Part shown: in pieces, positions 7,846 to 15,721 of the stretch | How positions within the stretch are numbered: the first letter of the stretch is position 1 | How the letters are laid out: every line of letters begins with the position of its first letter | From: Arthrobacter sp. 135MFCol5.1 | GTDB lineage: Bacteria > Actinomycetota > Actinomycetes > Actinomycetales > Micrococcaceae | Assembly (NCBI RefSeq): GCF_000374865.1 | Contig: NZ_KB895465.1 | Span: forward strand, 43,786-107,785 | Direction: 5' to 3' | Length of the DNA: 64,000 bases | The notes under the pieces: generated by a model | Told to the model about the DNA's origin: nothing | Database searches by the model: none | The model's input: only the letters and a program-made list of their open reading frames with translations | Translations under genes and position numbers: made by a program

Positions 7846-8472
7846 TCAGTTGCGGGCGGCGACGATTGCCTGGCGCCGGCCGGTTTCATCAGCGAACACG
7901 GCCTCGGCCGCGTCGGCGACGACGGCGGCCTGGTCCCGGGGGATGACCACCACGCCGTCGGAGTCACCAACGATGACATCGCCGGGCAGGACGGGGACGC
8001 CGCCGAAGGCGACGGCGGTCCCCAGCCTGAAGGGGCCATCCTTGTAGGGGCCGGCGGGCGAAGTAGCCCGGGCGAAGACGGGCATGCCGATCTCGCCCAG
8101 CGCCTCGGCGTCGCGCGCTGCTCCGTCCAGCACGAAGCCCGCGACGCCGAGGTTGATGGCGCGCTCACCGATCAGTTCACCAAGGAGGGCGCGGGATTCA
8201 TCTGCGCCGCCGGCGACCACGATGACGTCTCCGGGACGGGCCAGCTGCAGCGCTGCGTGGATGCCCTTGTTGTCGCCGGGCCGGGTCCACACGGTGAACG
8301 CCGGTCCGGCGAGCTTCGCCCCGGGCCAGACGGCCTGGATGGCGGAGTCCGCGACGCCGAGCCGGTCCATGGCGTCGCCGATGTTGGCGGCGGGCAGCTT
8401 GGCGAGCCGGTCCACGATGCCTTGGTCGGGGCGGGCGAAGTCGGCGGTGGTGTCGATGGCTGGAGTTGTCAT
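7846..8472 (-). CDS. RraA-family protein, probable 4-hydroxy-4-methyl-2-oxoglutarate-type aldolase
   Basis: A 208-residue RraA/HMG-aldolase-fold protein. The family blocks ANIGDAMDRLG near the N-terminus, RPGDVIVVAGGAD, the active-site region GVAGFVLDGAARDAEAL (the R and D that bind substrate and metal in HMG/CHA aldolases) and VLPGDVIVGDSDGVVVIP are all present. Proteins with the DGAARD signature catalyse retro-aldol cleavage or oxaloacetate decarboxylation; the name RraA (RNase E regulator) applies to a different subgroup. In an operon with two carboxylate transport systems and a hydroxyacid dehydrogenase an aldolase role fits best. The start has a gap of 23 bases from tctC upstream. Confidence 0.8.
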   Translation of the reverse strand: MTTPAIDTTADFARPDQGIVDRLAKLPAANIGDAMDRLGVADSAIQAVWPGAKLAGPAFTVWTRPGDNKGIHAALQLARPGDVIVVAGGADESRALLGELIGERAINLGVAGFVLDGAARDAEALGEIGMPVFARATSPAGPYKDGPFRLGTAVAFGGVPVLPGDVIVGDSDGVVVIPRDQAAVVADAAEAVFADETGRRQAIVAARN

Positions 8473-8495
8473 GGTCGATTCCTTAGAGGTGCGGA

Positions 8496-9503
8496 TCAGT
8501 CTTTTTTCTGGACCAGCGGAAGGACCTTCTTGAAGTCGTCTTCCTGGCCTGCCCAGAACTGCTGGTAGTCGGTGCCGTTGAGGTAGCTGGTCTGCAGGCC
8601 CAGGTCCTTCATCTTCTGCACCACTGCCGGGTCTTCGATGGCCTTCTCGATGGCGGCTTCGAGCTTCCTGGCCACGTCAGCGGGGAGCCCGGCGGGAGCG
8701 GAGTAGCCGCGGGCAGTCCCCGCGGTCAGGTCGTAGCCGGACTCTTTGAATGTGGGGATCTCCGGCAGTGAGGGGGCGCGGTCCCCGGACATGACACCCA
8801 GCACGCGTGCCTTGCCCTGCTTGCTGAGGTCGTTCACGTCGCTGACATTGGCCACCAGGACGTCAACATGCTTGCCCAGGAACGCGGTGGTGGCCTGCGA
8901 GGCGCCCTCGGAGAAGTGGACCGGCGCGAACTCCGAGCCGGTGCTTTCCTGGATCTGGGCCAGGGCGAAGTGTTCGCCGGTCTGGATGCCGGTGGTGCTG
9001 GCGGTGAGTGACTTCGGCTTGGCCTTGACCGCCTCGAGCAGCTCTTTCAGGGACTTGTACGGGCTGTCCGGCTGGACGGCGATAACGGTGGGGTCGATCA
9101 CCTGCCGGCCCAGCGGCTGGAAGCTGTCCCTGGTGTACTTGGCGCCGCGGGCCGGGTCCAGGGGTGAGACCACCACCGAGGGGGACCCGGTGGCACCGAT
9201 GGTGTAGCCGTCCGGCTTGGCACCGGTCAGCGCCGTGTAGCCGATCTGGCCGCCGGCACCTGGCTTGTTGATGACCTCAACGTTGGTGCCGAGTTCCTTT
9301 TCGAGGACCGGCTGGATGAGCCGGGCGGCGGTGTCCACGGCACCGCCCGACGAGAAGGCCACGATCAGGTCAATGGACTTGCCCTTCTTGGGAAAGTCGC
9401 CGGCGGCCGCACCGGAATTGCTGGCTCCGGCGTTGGCGCCGCAGCCGGTGAGGGCGAGCAGGGACGCAGCTGCGACGGCTGCGAAAATCTTTTTGCGTGA
9501 CAT
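8496..9503 (-). CDS. tctC: Tripartite tricarboxylate transporter substrate-binding lipoprotein
   Basis: A 335-residue Bug/TctC-type solute-binding protein. It begins with a lipoprotein signal peptide (MSRKK, hydrophobic stretch, LLALTGC with the lipidated cysteine at residue 21). The family blocks IDLIVAFSSGGAVDTAARL, VINKPGAGGQIGYTAL, DGYTIGATGSPSVVVSPL and a C-terminal YLNGTDYQQFWAGQEDDFKKVL are clear. It captures a di- or tricarboxylate or aromatic acid outside the membrane and hands it to TctA/TctB. It lies directly downstream of tctA in the same operon (48-base gap). The ligand cannot be read from sequence. Confidence 0.88.
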   Translation of the reverse strand: MSRKKIFAAVAAASLLALTGCGANAGASNSGAAAGDFPKKGKSIDLIVAFSSGGAVDTAARLIQPVLEKELGTNVEVINKPGAGGQIGYTALTGAKPDGYTIGATGSPSVVVSPLDPARGAKYTRDSFQPLGRQVIDPTVIAVQPDSPYKSLKELLEAVKAKPKSLTASTTGIQTGEHFALAQIQESTGSEFAPVHFSEGASQATTAFLGKHVDVLVANVSDVNDLSKQGKARVLGVMSGDRAPSLPEIPTFKESGYDLTAGTARGYSAPAGLPADVARKLEAAIEKAIEDPAVVQKMKDLGLQTSYLNGTDYQQFWAGQEDDFKKVLPLVQKKD

Positions 9504-9551
9504 GGTTCTTCTCCTTTGAAGGGTGCGGGTGCAGGGATTGCGGGTGTGGAG

Positions 9552-11054
9552 TCAGGCCTCCGGGTCCTCCATGAGGGCCTTGGGCTTGCGGAGTTTGAGC
9601 AGCGGACTGCAGATGATGAGCAGGCCGATGCCGATCAGGACGGCGGAGATGGGACGGCTGGTGAAGACGGTGAAGTCGCCCTGGGAGATTTCCAGCGATT
9701 CGCGCAGGGAGCGTTCCATCAGCGGCCCGAGCACCAGGGTGAGCACCATCGGAGCCAGGGGGATGTCGAGGTTCCGCAGTGCCAGGCCAAGGAGGCCGAA
9801 GCCGATCATGACATAGACATCGAAGACGCTGAAGTTGATGGTGTAGGCCCCGATGACCATGAACACGAGGATCACGGCCGTCAGGATGGGGGTGGGCACG
9901 CGGAGGATGGAAGTCCACAGCCCCACGAGCGGGACGTTCAGCAGCAGCAGGAGGACGTTGCCGATGAAGAGGCTGGCGATGATGGCCCAGGCGATCTCCG
10001 AGTGATCCGTGAACAGGCTGGGTCCCGGGGTGAGGCCCTGCTGCAGGAACGCGCCCATCAGCACGGCGATGGTGGGCGAAGCGGGAATGCCAAGGGTAAA
10101 CAGCGGGATGAGGGCAGCGTTGGCGTGGGCGTTGTTGGCGGTCTCCGGACCGGCGACGCCTTCGACGGCCCCCTTGCCGAGCTCGTGGCGGAACCGGGAG
10201 AACCTTTTCTCCGTAGCGTAGGAAAGGAGCGAGGACACGGACCCGGTCATGCCGGGAATGAGGCCCAGGCCGAAGCCGACGCCGGTGCCGCGGGCCATGG
10301 CGGGTGCACTGCGGCGCCATTCCGTCCGCGACGGGAACAGCTGCCGGAAACCGGGGGCATGCACCACCGGGGTGGGCTCGTTCCGGCGGAAGGAGAGGAT
10401 TTCGGAGAGCCCGAAGACGCCGACGATGACGGCAACGAAGCTGACCCCGTCCATCAGGTTGTCGATCCCGAAGGTGAAGCGCGGTGCTCCGGCCACGGGA
10501 TCGATGCCCACCATGGAGATCAGCAGGCCCAGGGCGCCGGAGATCAGTGCCTTGACCATGGACTTTCCCGCCAGGGCGACCAGCAGCGAGATGCCCACCA
10601 CCATGAGCGCGAAGAATTCGGGCGGCCCCACCAGCAGGCCCATCTCACCAAGCGGCTTGGCTGCGGCCACCAGGCCGACTGTTGCGATGGTGCCGCCGAT
10701 GAAGGAACCGACGGCGGCCAGCGTCAGTGCCGCTCCGGCCCTTCCCATTTTTGTCATTGCATAACCGTCGATGGTGGTGATGGCGGAGGAGGCTTCGCCG
10801 GGAGTGTTCAGCAGGACGCTGGTGATGGTGCCGCCGTACTGGGTTCCGTAGAAGATGGCACACAGCATGATGATGGACCCCGCGGGGTCGAGGTTGAGCG
10901 TCAGAGGGATGAGCAGTGCCACCCCTGCCACGGGGCCGACGCCGGGCAGGACGCCGATAATGGTGCCAAGCAGGCAGCCAAGGAAGGCAAACAGCAGGTT
11001 TTGCCAGGTCATGGCGGTGGCAAATCCGCCGAGCAGTTCGTTGAGGGTTTCCAT
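9552..11054 (-). CDS. tctA: Tripartite tricarboxylate transporter large permease
   Basis: A 500-residue membrane protein with about 11-12 hydrophobic segments. The TctA signature region GVLPGVGPVAGVALLIPLTL and its neighbour YGTQYGGTITSVLLNTPGEASS are present, as is the internal repeat GLGLIPGMTGSVSSLLSYATEKR and HANAALIPLFTLGIPASPTIAVLMGAF. The length matches TctA (about 500). ATG 11054 is chosen over an upstream in-frame extension because it gives the normal TctA N-terminus and lies 2 bases past the tctB stop. Confidence 0.9.
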   Translation of the reverse strand: METLNELLGGFATAMTWQNLLFAFLGCLLGTIIGVLPGVGPVAGVALLIPLTLNLDPAGSIIMLCAIFYGTQYGGTITSVLLNTPGEASSAITTIDGYAMTKMGRAGAALTLAAVGSFIGGTIATVGLVAAAKPLGEMGLLVGPPEFFALMVVGISLLVALAGKSMVKALISGALGLLISMVGIDPVAGAPRFTFGIDNLMDGVSFVAVIVGVFGLSEILSFRRNEPTPVVHAPGFRQLFPSRTEWRRSAPAMARGTGVGFGLGLIPGMTGSVSSLLSYATEKRFSRFRHELGKGAVEGVAGPETANNAHANAALIPLFTLGIPASPTIAVLMGAFLQQGLTPGPSLFTDHSEIAWAIIASLFIGNVLLLLLNVPLVGLWTSILRVPTPILTAVILVFMVIGAYTINFSVFDVYVMIGFGLLGLALRNLDIPLAPMVLTLVLGPLMERSLRESLEISQGDFTVFTSRPISAVLIGIGLLIICSPLLKLRKPKALMEDPEA

Positions 11055-11056
11055 GC

Positions 11057-11560
11057 CTAGAGTCCGATCAGGTTCAGCGGAGTAAATGCCGATACGGGAA
11101 GGGCCACGTTCAGGCCGTAGTTGAAGGCGTAGAAGGCACCGACGCTTCCCGCCAGGGCGATGATCAATGAGGGCACCCATGCCCGGCGTCCGCGGATTTT
11201 AAGGTGGTAGAGCAGGAACGCGAACATGCTCAGCTGGAAGCCCAGCAGGTCCATGACCGCTGCCAGGATGACCAGGCTGGCCACGATGGAGATGACCACC
11301 CCTTTGTCCACGCCCTCGCCCTTGGCGCTGGGCCGGCGGAGTTCCTGGAGGAGCCAGATGGCCGACATCGCCACCAGGAGAGCCCCCATGGCGAAGGGGA
11401 ACAGGCCGGCACCGGGGCCCAGGGACGTCCAGAGCCCCAGGCTCACCGAGCTGACCAGGACATAGATGCCGACGGCGGCGACGGCGCCGATCCCCGCCAG
11501 CACACCGCGGGCAACCCGAATGGTGCTCCCCGTTTTCGTCGTGACTGACTCCGTTGTCAT
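11057..11560 (-). CDS. tctB: Tripartite tricarboxylate transporter small membrane subunit
   Basis: A 167-residue protein with four hydrophobic helices, the size and topology of TctB. ATG 11560 is preceded by AAGGAA at 5-base spacing in the mRNA; an in-frame GTG five codons earlier (start at 11575) lacks a ribosome binding site. It is the first gene of the operon and faces the IclR gene across a 120-base regulatory region. TctB partners TctA and stabilises the transporter. Sequence conservation is poor in this family, so the call relies on topology and on the tctA/tctC neighbours. Confidence 0.82.
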   Translation of the reverse strand: MTTESVTTKTGSTIRVARGVLAGIGAVAAVGIYVLVSSVSLGLWTSLGPGAGLFPFAMGALLVAMSAIWLLQELRRPSAKGEGVDKGVVISIVASLVILAAVMDLLGFQLSMFAFLLYHLKIRGRRAWVPSLIIALAGSVGAFYAFNYGLNVALPVSAFTPLNLIGL

Positions 11561-11589
11561 GAGTTTCCTTTTCACAGCGCGTCATTGCG

Positions 11590-11604
11590 TTTCATAGAAT
11601 GAAA
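11590..11604. promoter_or_regulatory. IclR-type operator 1, at the tct operon promoter
   Basis: TTTCATAGAATGAAA is a perfect 6-3-6 palindrome. It lies immediately downstream of a plausible tctB promoter read on the minus strand (-35 CTGTCA at 11633-11628, 18-base spacer, -10 TATAGT at 11609-11604), so a bound protein would block the promoter. Confidence 0.65.
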
Positions 11605-11663
11605 CTATATTGCGTACTGAGAAATAGTGACAGGAGACACAAGGACTGTCAAGCGCAAAGAAC

Positions 11664-11678
11664 TTACATAGAATGAAA
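11664..11678. promoter_or_regulatory. IclR-type operator 2 overlapping the iclR leaderless promoter
   Basis: TTACATAGAATGAAA differs from operator 1 by one base. It covers TAGAAT (11669-11674), a TANNNT -10 box placed exactly 6 bases before the IclR ATG at 11681. The arrangement predicts a leaderless iclR mRNA under autorepression. Confidence 0.65.
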
Positions 11679-11680
11679 GA

Positions 11681-12481
11681 ATGGCGACCACGACTTCCAC
11701 CACGGCCGGCCCGGCAGAAGAGGGCCCCAAGTCCTCGAACATGCGCTCCCTTTCCAGGGCCATGGAGGTCTTCGCCGAGCTGCAGCGGGCCGAGCGGCCG
11801 CAGCGGCTCAGTGATCTGGCACGGAATTGCGGCATGAGCCTGCCCACCACGCTGCGGATCCTGCGGGTGCTGCAGGATTTCGGAATGGTGAGCCAGACGG
11901 ACAAGTCCTACCGGATCGGCCCCGCCGTCCTGCCCGCCGCACGGAGCTTCCTGGAGAACGATCCCCTGGTGGTCGCTGCCCGCCCCGTCCTGCAGCAGGT
12001 CGCATCGCAAACCGGGCTGACAGCGTCGCTGTACTCACGGCTCGGCTTCGAGCGCATCCTGGTGGCCCGCGTCGACGGCGAGGCGCCCCTCCGCTACGAT
12101 CTCCCGCTGGGCAAGCGGCTGCCCCTGACCCTCGGCGCCGCAGGAAAGATCCTGCTGGCATCCGCGTCCGATGACGAACTTCAGCAGGCGGTGGCGGCAG
12201 CTGTTGCAGCCGGCCAGGAAGACGCCGACCTGACGGCAGAGGAACTGCGCGCGCGGCTCCCTGAACCCGGAACCGACTACGCGTTCTCCGCCGACGAGCG
12301 TGCCACCGGCGTCCTGTCCGTGGCCATGGCCGTTCCCAACCGGACGGGCCGGCCAACCGAATCCATGTCCCTCACCAGCCCGGTGGAAGCGGCCAGCGAG
12401 GCCACGCTGAAGGCCGGGGTCCCGGAGCTGCGCCGCGCCGCAGGCCGGCTCTCCGAGCTCCTGGAGGGCTCGGTCTACTGA
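11681..12481 (+). CDS. IclR-family transcriptional regulator
   Basis: A 266-residue IclR-type regulator. The N-terminal winged helix-turn-helix (about residues 20-80) includes RSLSRAMEVFAELQ, LSDLARNCGMSLPTTLRILRVLQDFGMV and the wing DKSYRIGPAVL. The C-terminal effector domain contains VLQQVASQTGLTASLYSR and LPLTLGAAGKILLA. The gene is divergent from tctB, and two near-identical palindromes lie over the two promoters, so it most likely represses both itself and the tct operon until the transported acid or a metabolite binds. The start is supported by a TAGAAT box 6 bases before ATG (leaderless); no Shine-Dalgarno sequence is present. Confidence 0.9.
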   Translation: MATTTSTTAGPAEEGPKSSNMRSLSRAMEVFAELQRAERPQRLSDLARNCGMSLPTTLRILRVLQDFGMVSQTDKSYRIGPAVLPAARSFLENDPLVVAARPVLQQVASQTGLTASLYSRLGFERILVARVDGEAPLRYDLPLGKRLPLTLGAAGKILLASASDDELQQAVAAAVAAGQEDADLTAEELRARLPEPGTDYAFSADERATGVLSVAMAVPNRTGRPTESMSLTSPVEAASEATLKAGVPELRRAAGRLSELLEGSVY

Positions 12482-12526
12482 GCGGGCCCGGGACGTCGGA
12501 CCGCCAGGAAACCATCCCGTGAGACG

Positions 12527-12564
12527 CCAAATGCCCGGTTGGGGTCCCCCTGCCGGGCATTTGG
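12527..12564. terminator. Bidirectional hairpin between iclR and the MFS gene
   Basis: CCAAATGCCCGG (12527-12538) and CCGGGCATTTGG (12553-12564) form a perfect 12-bp stem, whose 14-base loop contains GGGG and CCCC. It lies between two convergent genes and can serve both. Confidence 0.75.
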
Positions 12565-12607
12565 TGTGGCGGCCGACCCGGCGACCTCCCGCCGTCGTCC
12601 GTTGCCG

Positions 12608-13978
12608 TCAGGTGCCTGGGCGCGCTTCCTTCAGGCCCTCGAGGTCCTCAAGCGACTTGCCTTTCGTGTCCGAGGACATCAGGGTGGCCACCGCGGACAC
12701 CAGGCAGATCCCCAGCGTGGTCAGGCCGATGGTGAGCGGCACGTTGGTGGAACCGGGAGGAGCGATCGCGGTAAAGATGCTCGGGAAGAATGAAGCGATC
12801 ATCAGCCCGATGTTCTGCGAGACGGCGAAGCCGGTGACCCGGATCCGCATGGGGAACTGCTCCTGGAAGAACGTGGCGAAGGTGGCGTTCCACATCTGGA
12901 AGAAGATGCCCTGCACGATCACGACGCACACGAAGACCAGCGGCAGGCTGCCCTGCTGGATCGCCCACAGGTACCCGGTGACCAGTACGCCGCCAATGAC
13001 CCCGCCGGCCGCCATGAGCATCCGCCGGCCGATCCGGTCGGACAGTGCACCGAAAAACGGGATGGTGATGACGGCAGCAATGTTGGCTACCAGGGTCACC
13101 CACAGGAACTCGCTGCTGGAGAAGCCGTTGCCGTAGCCCTTCTGGGTGGCGTAGGAGACGCCGAAGATCAGGGTGGCCATGCCGATCACGTTGGTGAACG
13201 TCATGGCGACGCAGCGGACCAGGACGCCGGGGCGGGTGCGGAGGAGTTCGATGAGCGGGAAGCGCTGCTTGGCCGGGGCCGCTCCGGACTGCGCGGCGTA
13301 CGCAGGGGGTTCGGTCACGCGGCGGCGGATCAGGTACCCGGCCAGGATGACGACGGCGCTGAGCAGGAACGGGATGCGCCAGCCCCAGGAGCTGAACTGG
13401 TCCGCCGGGAGGAGGGCGGCGAGCGGGAGGAGGACGGCGGTGGCCAGGATCGAGCCCACCTGGGTGCCCTGGAGGCTGAAGCTGGCGAAGAACCCGCGCT
13501 TTGCGTCAGGGGAATGCTCCACGATCATGGCGCTGGCACCGCCCAGTTCGCCGGCAACGGCGAAACCCTGGATGAGCCGGAGGATCACCAGCAGAGCGGG
13601 CGCCAGGAGGCCCACCTGGCCGTACGTGGGGAGCAGGCCAACAGCGAACGTCGCGAAGCCCATGAGCAGCATCGCGAACACGAGCACTTTCTTGCGGCCG
13701 TGCCGGTCACCATAGGCGCCGAGCACCACGGCGCCGATGGGACGGGAGACGTAGCCGACGGCGTAGGTGGCCAGGGAGGCGATGATGGCGACGGTGGGGT
13801 TCCCGGACGGGAAGAAGATGGTGGGGAAGACCAGGGTTGCCGCCAGGGAGTACAGCGCAAAGTCGTAGTACTCGAGGGCGCTTCCGATCCAGCCGCTCAT
13901 CGCGGCCTTCCTGGGGTCCCGAATGCCGGCTCCAGCCCCTTGGCTGGTGAGGGGCGCGCGGGTGGGGGTGGTGCTCAT
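12608..13978 (-). CDS. MFS transporter, metabolite:H+ symporter (MHS) type
   Basis: A 456-residue major-facilitator protein with 12 predicted helices. MHS-subfamily marks are GWIGSALEYYDFALYSLAATLVFP in the first helix, the loop 2-3 motif GAYGDRHGRKKVL, FAVAGELGGASAMIVEHSP after helix 5, and GALSDRIGRR in the second half. Relatives (ShiA, ProP, KgtP, CitA types) import small carboxylates, shikimate or betaines by proton symport. ATG 13978 is preferred because AAGGAC lies 6 bases upstream; in-frame starts further upstream lack one. A hydroxyisobutyrate-dehydrogenase-like gene lies upstream on the same strand. A strong promoter with a palindromic operator is found at 14086-14129. Confidence 0.85.
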   Translation of the reverse strand: MSTTPTRAPLTSQGAGAGIRDPRKAAMSGWIGSALEYYDFALYSLAATLVFPTIFFPSGNPTVAIIASLATYAVGYVSRPIGAVVLGAYGDRHGRKKVLVFAMLLMGFATFAVGLLPTYGQVGLLAPALLVILRLIQGFAVAGELGGASAMIVEHSPDAKRGFFASFSLQGTQVGSILATAVLLPLAALLPADQFSSWGWRIPFLLSAVVILAGYLIRRRVTEPPAYAAQSGAAPAKQRFPLIELLRTRPGVLVRCVAMTFTNVIGMATLIFGVSYATQKGYGNGFSSSEFLWVTLVANIAAVITIPFFGALSDRIGRRMLMAAGGVIGGVLVTGYLWAIQQGSLPLVFVCVVIVQGIFFQMWNATFATFFQEQFPMRIRVTGFAVSQNIGLMIASFFPSIFTAIAPPGSTNVPLTIGLTTLGICLVSAVATLMSSDTKGKSLEDLEGLKEARPGT

Positions 13979-14085
13979 GTGCTTGTCCTTCGTCTTCATT
14001 GGCAAGGAACCGGAACCGCTGGTGGGCAGGATTCAGGGTTTGGTGTGCTGCGCCGGAGCCGGATCGGGGCAGGAGCGGCAACTCT

Positions 14086-14129
14086 TGAATCGATTCATCC
14101 AATATAGAAGGTGACGCGGATAACGTCAA
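14086..14129 (-). promoter_or_regulatory. Strong promoter with LacI-like palindrome upstream of the MHS transporter
   Basis: On the minus strand, TTGACG (14129-14124) and TATATT (14106-14101) are separated by 17 bases, close to the sigma-70 consensus. Four bases downstream of the -10 is TGAATCGATTCA (14086-14097), a perfect 12-bp palindrome with the central CG typical of LacI-family operators. No regulator gene lies next to it, so control would be from elsewhere. Confidence 0.65.
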
Positions 14130-14178
14130 CGGCAAGCGCTATCCCGACGGGCTGGGGCGCCCTGGAAAGGAGCCCCTG

Positions 14179-15051
14179 CTACCTGCTGGCGTGATAAGCG
14201 GCCGCCATGTCCTGCTTGGCGCGGCCCTGGTCCGCCACCCGGTCCAGCCGGGCGGCAGCCGCCTCGGCTCCATCGAGTTTCAGGCCTTCGGCCGCGGCGG
14301 CATCGACAATGAGGTGGGCGTCCTTGCGGGCGGTGTCCACGGCGAAGGACGCCGGCTCCAGCCCGTCGTCAAGGATGAGTCCCATCTTGGTGCGCAGGTA
14401 GGGGAGGTCCAGCGGACCGCCGTCGAGCACGTTGAGGAACTGCCCGGGATCCACGCCCAGCGCCTGGGCAAGCGCAACCACCTCGCCCGCGGCGTTGGAG
14501 GCGGCAATGACCCAGCTGTTGACCACCAGCTTGAGCCGGGCGGCCGAACCCTTGGCGGGGTCCTCGCCGGTCCAGAGGGTGCGGGCGCCGATGGCATCGA
14601 GGACCGGCGCTACGCGGGGGCGGATGGCTTCGGGGCCGGCGGCGAGGACCAGCAGTTGGCCCGCCTCGGCGGGGGCGCGGGTGCCGGAGACAGGTGCTTC
14701 CACCAGGTCCAGGCCGAGGTCGGCGGCCAAGGCGGCGAGAGCGGGAACGTCCTGCACTCCCACGGTGGTGGACTGGATCCAGGCCGTGCCGGCGCGGATG
14801 CCGGGCGCCGCCTGCCGCATGACCTGCGCCACCGCGGCGGCGTCGTACACCATGGTGAGGACAACGTCGGCGGCTTCCACCGCGTCGGCGGGGCTGGCCG
14901 CCCGCAGGGCACCTTCGGCGGCGAGCGGCTCAGTTTTGGCCGGATCCCGGTTCCACACCGACACCTTGTGGCCGGCCCGGAGGAGGTTGCGCGCCATGGC
15001 CGCTCCCATGATTCCGGTCCCCAGCACCGCCACGCTCATCGAGTTATCCAT
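14179..15051 (-). CDS. 3-hydroxyisobutyrate-dehydrogenase-family oxidoreductase
   Basis: A 290-residue beta-hydroxyacid dehydrogenase. The N-terminal NAD(P) site VAVLGTGIMGAAMARNLLRAGHKVSVWNRDP is followed by VVLTMVYDAAAV. The substrate-binding motif appears as DLVEAPVSGTRAPAEAGQLLVLAAG, and the catalytic lysine lies in ARLKLVVNSWVIAASNAAGE. The family oxidises 3-hydroxyisobutyrate, tartronate semialdehyde or similar short hydroxy acids; the exact substrate is not set by the motifs seen. ATG 15051 is chosen, with AGGAG 9 bases before it, over an in-frame extension to 15108. The gene is upstream of the MHS transporter, which has its own promoter in the 173-base gap. Confidence 0.82.
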   Translation of the reverse strand: MDNSMSVAVLGTGIMGAAMARNLLRAGHKVSVWNRDPAKTEPLAAEGALRAASPADAVEAADVVLTMVYDAAAVAQVMRQAAPGIRAGTAWIQSTTVGVQDVPALAALAADLGLDLVEAPVSGTRAPAEAGQLLVLAAGPEAIRPRVAPVLDAIGARTLWTGEDPAKGSAARLKLVVNSWVIAASNAAGEVVALAQALGVDPGQFLNVLDGGPLDLPYLRTKMGLILDDGLEPASFAVDTARKDAHLIVDAAAAEGLKLDGAEAAAARLDRVADQGRAKQDMAAAYHASR

Positions 15052-15185
15052 GCGTCTATTCTCCTGACCCTGCCCTGCTCTCAGGGCAGACGAACAGCAG
15101 GTACCCATGCCGGGATGAGCCCAAACGCGGGAGAACGCGCGTCACAAACGGGAGCGGCGCCGCTGGATTGGCGGCAAAGAAGCGG

Positions 15186-15389
15186 CTACCAGGCCTGGTG
15201 TTCCCGGGTGAGGCCGAAGGGGACCGCCTCGCTGAGGGCAACGGTGAATTTGTCCACGCCGTGCCGGGTGACGAGGATACCGTGCCGCTTGCCGGTGAGG
15301 GCGTGGGCCTTGGCGGCAGCGACGGCGGCGTCGAGTTCGCTGTCCATGCTCTGGCGGTCGGACACGGTCAGGGTCAGGGGGAAGTTCAT
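15186..15389 (-). CDS. Small conserved hypothetical protein
   Basis: A 67-residue protein beginning MNFPLTLTVSDRQSMDSELD, with an alanine-rich helix and the strand GILVTRHGVDKFTVALSEAVPFGLTRE. It has G/C-biased third positions like its neighbours. I do not recognise a named domain. It has no membrane segment. ATG 15389 follows AAGGCG by 8 bases; longer in-frame starts read into non-coding-looking sequence. The 134 bases between it and the oxidoreductase gene show no clear feature. Confidence 0.55.
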   Translation of the reverse strand: MNFPLTLTVSDRQSMDSELDAAVAAAKAHALTGKRHGILVTRHGVDKFTVALSEAVPFGLTREHQAW

Positions 15390-15466
15390 TGAATGGCGCC
15401 TTATGTCTTTCGTGGGGTTGGGGTGGTCATTCGACGCCCTGCGCTCCCCCTGGCTGCATAGGCGGT

Positions 15467-15495
15467 AGGCACTCACGTGCCTCGCACCATGGTGC
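15467..15495. promoter_or_regulatory. Two adjacent GGCAC/GTGCC palindromes
   Basis: AGGCAC-TCAC-GTGCCT (15467-15482) and GCACCATGGTGC (15484-15495) lie side by side, with a further GTGCC just after. They are in the 330-base gap between the small protein and the first GT87 gene. The gap also holds ATTGTC-CT-GACAAT (15559-15572), another perfect palindrome. They may be operators or a hairpin; no regulator is linked. Confidence 0.4.
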
Positions 15496-15721
15496 CTGAG
15501 CAAATAAGTGCCAGCAACTTTAGATAAAGGCCGCAGGTCAGGCGCGTGGAGTCCCTGGATTGTCCTGACAATTATTGGCGGAGATGCGCCGTGAATTAGA
15601 GTTGAACGGGACTGGAATCCGAAATCCAAGGCCTCCAATCTCCATGAGACCCGCTTCGGGGCATGACCCGAGCCATTTTGCGCCGCCGCTGACAGTGCAA
15701 CGACCTGACAAGGAATCCGCC

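Noticed and set aside
12527..12564. Perfect inverted repeat as a possible operator
   Set aside because: It lies between two convergent stops and has a G/C-rich 12-bp stem, so a terminator is the simpler reading.
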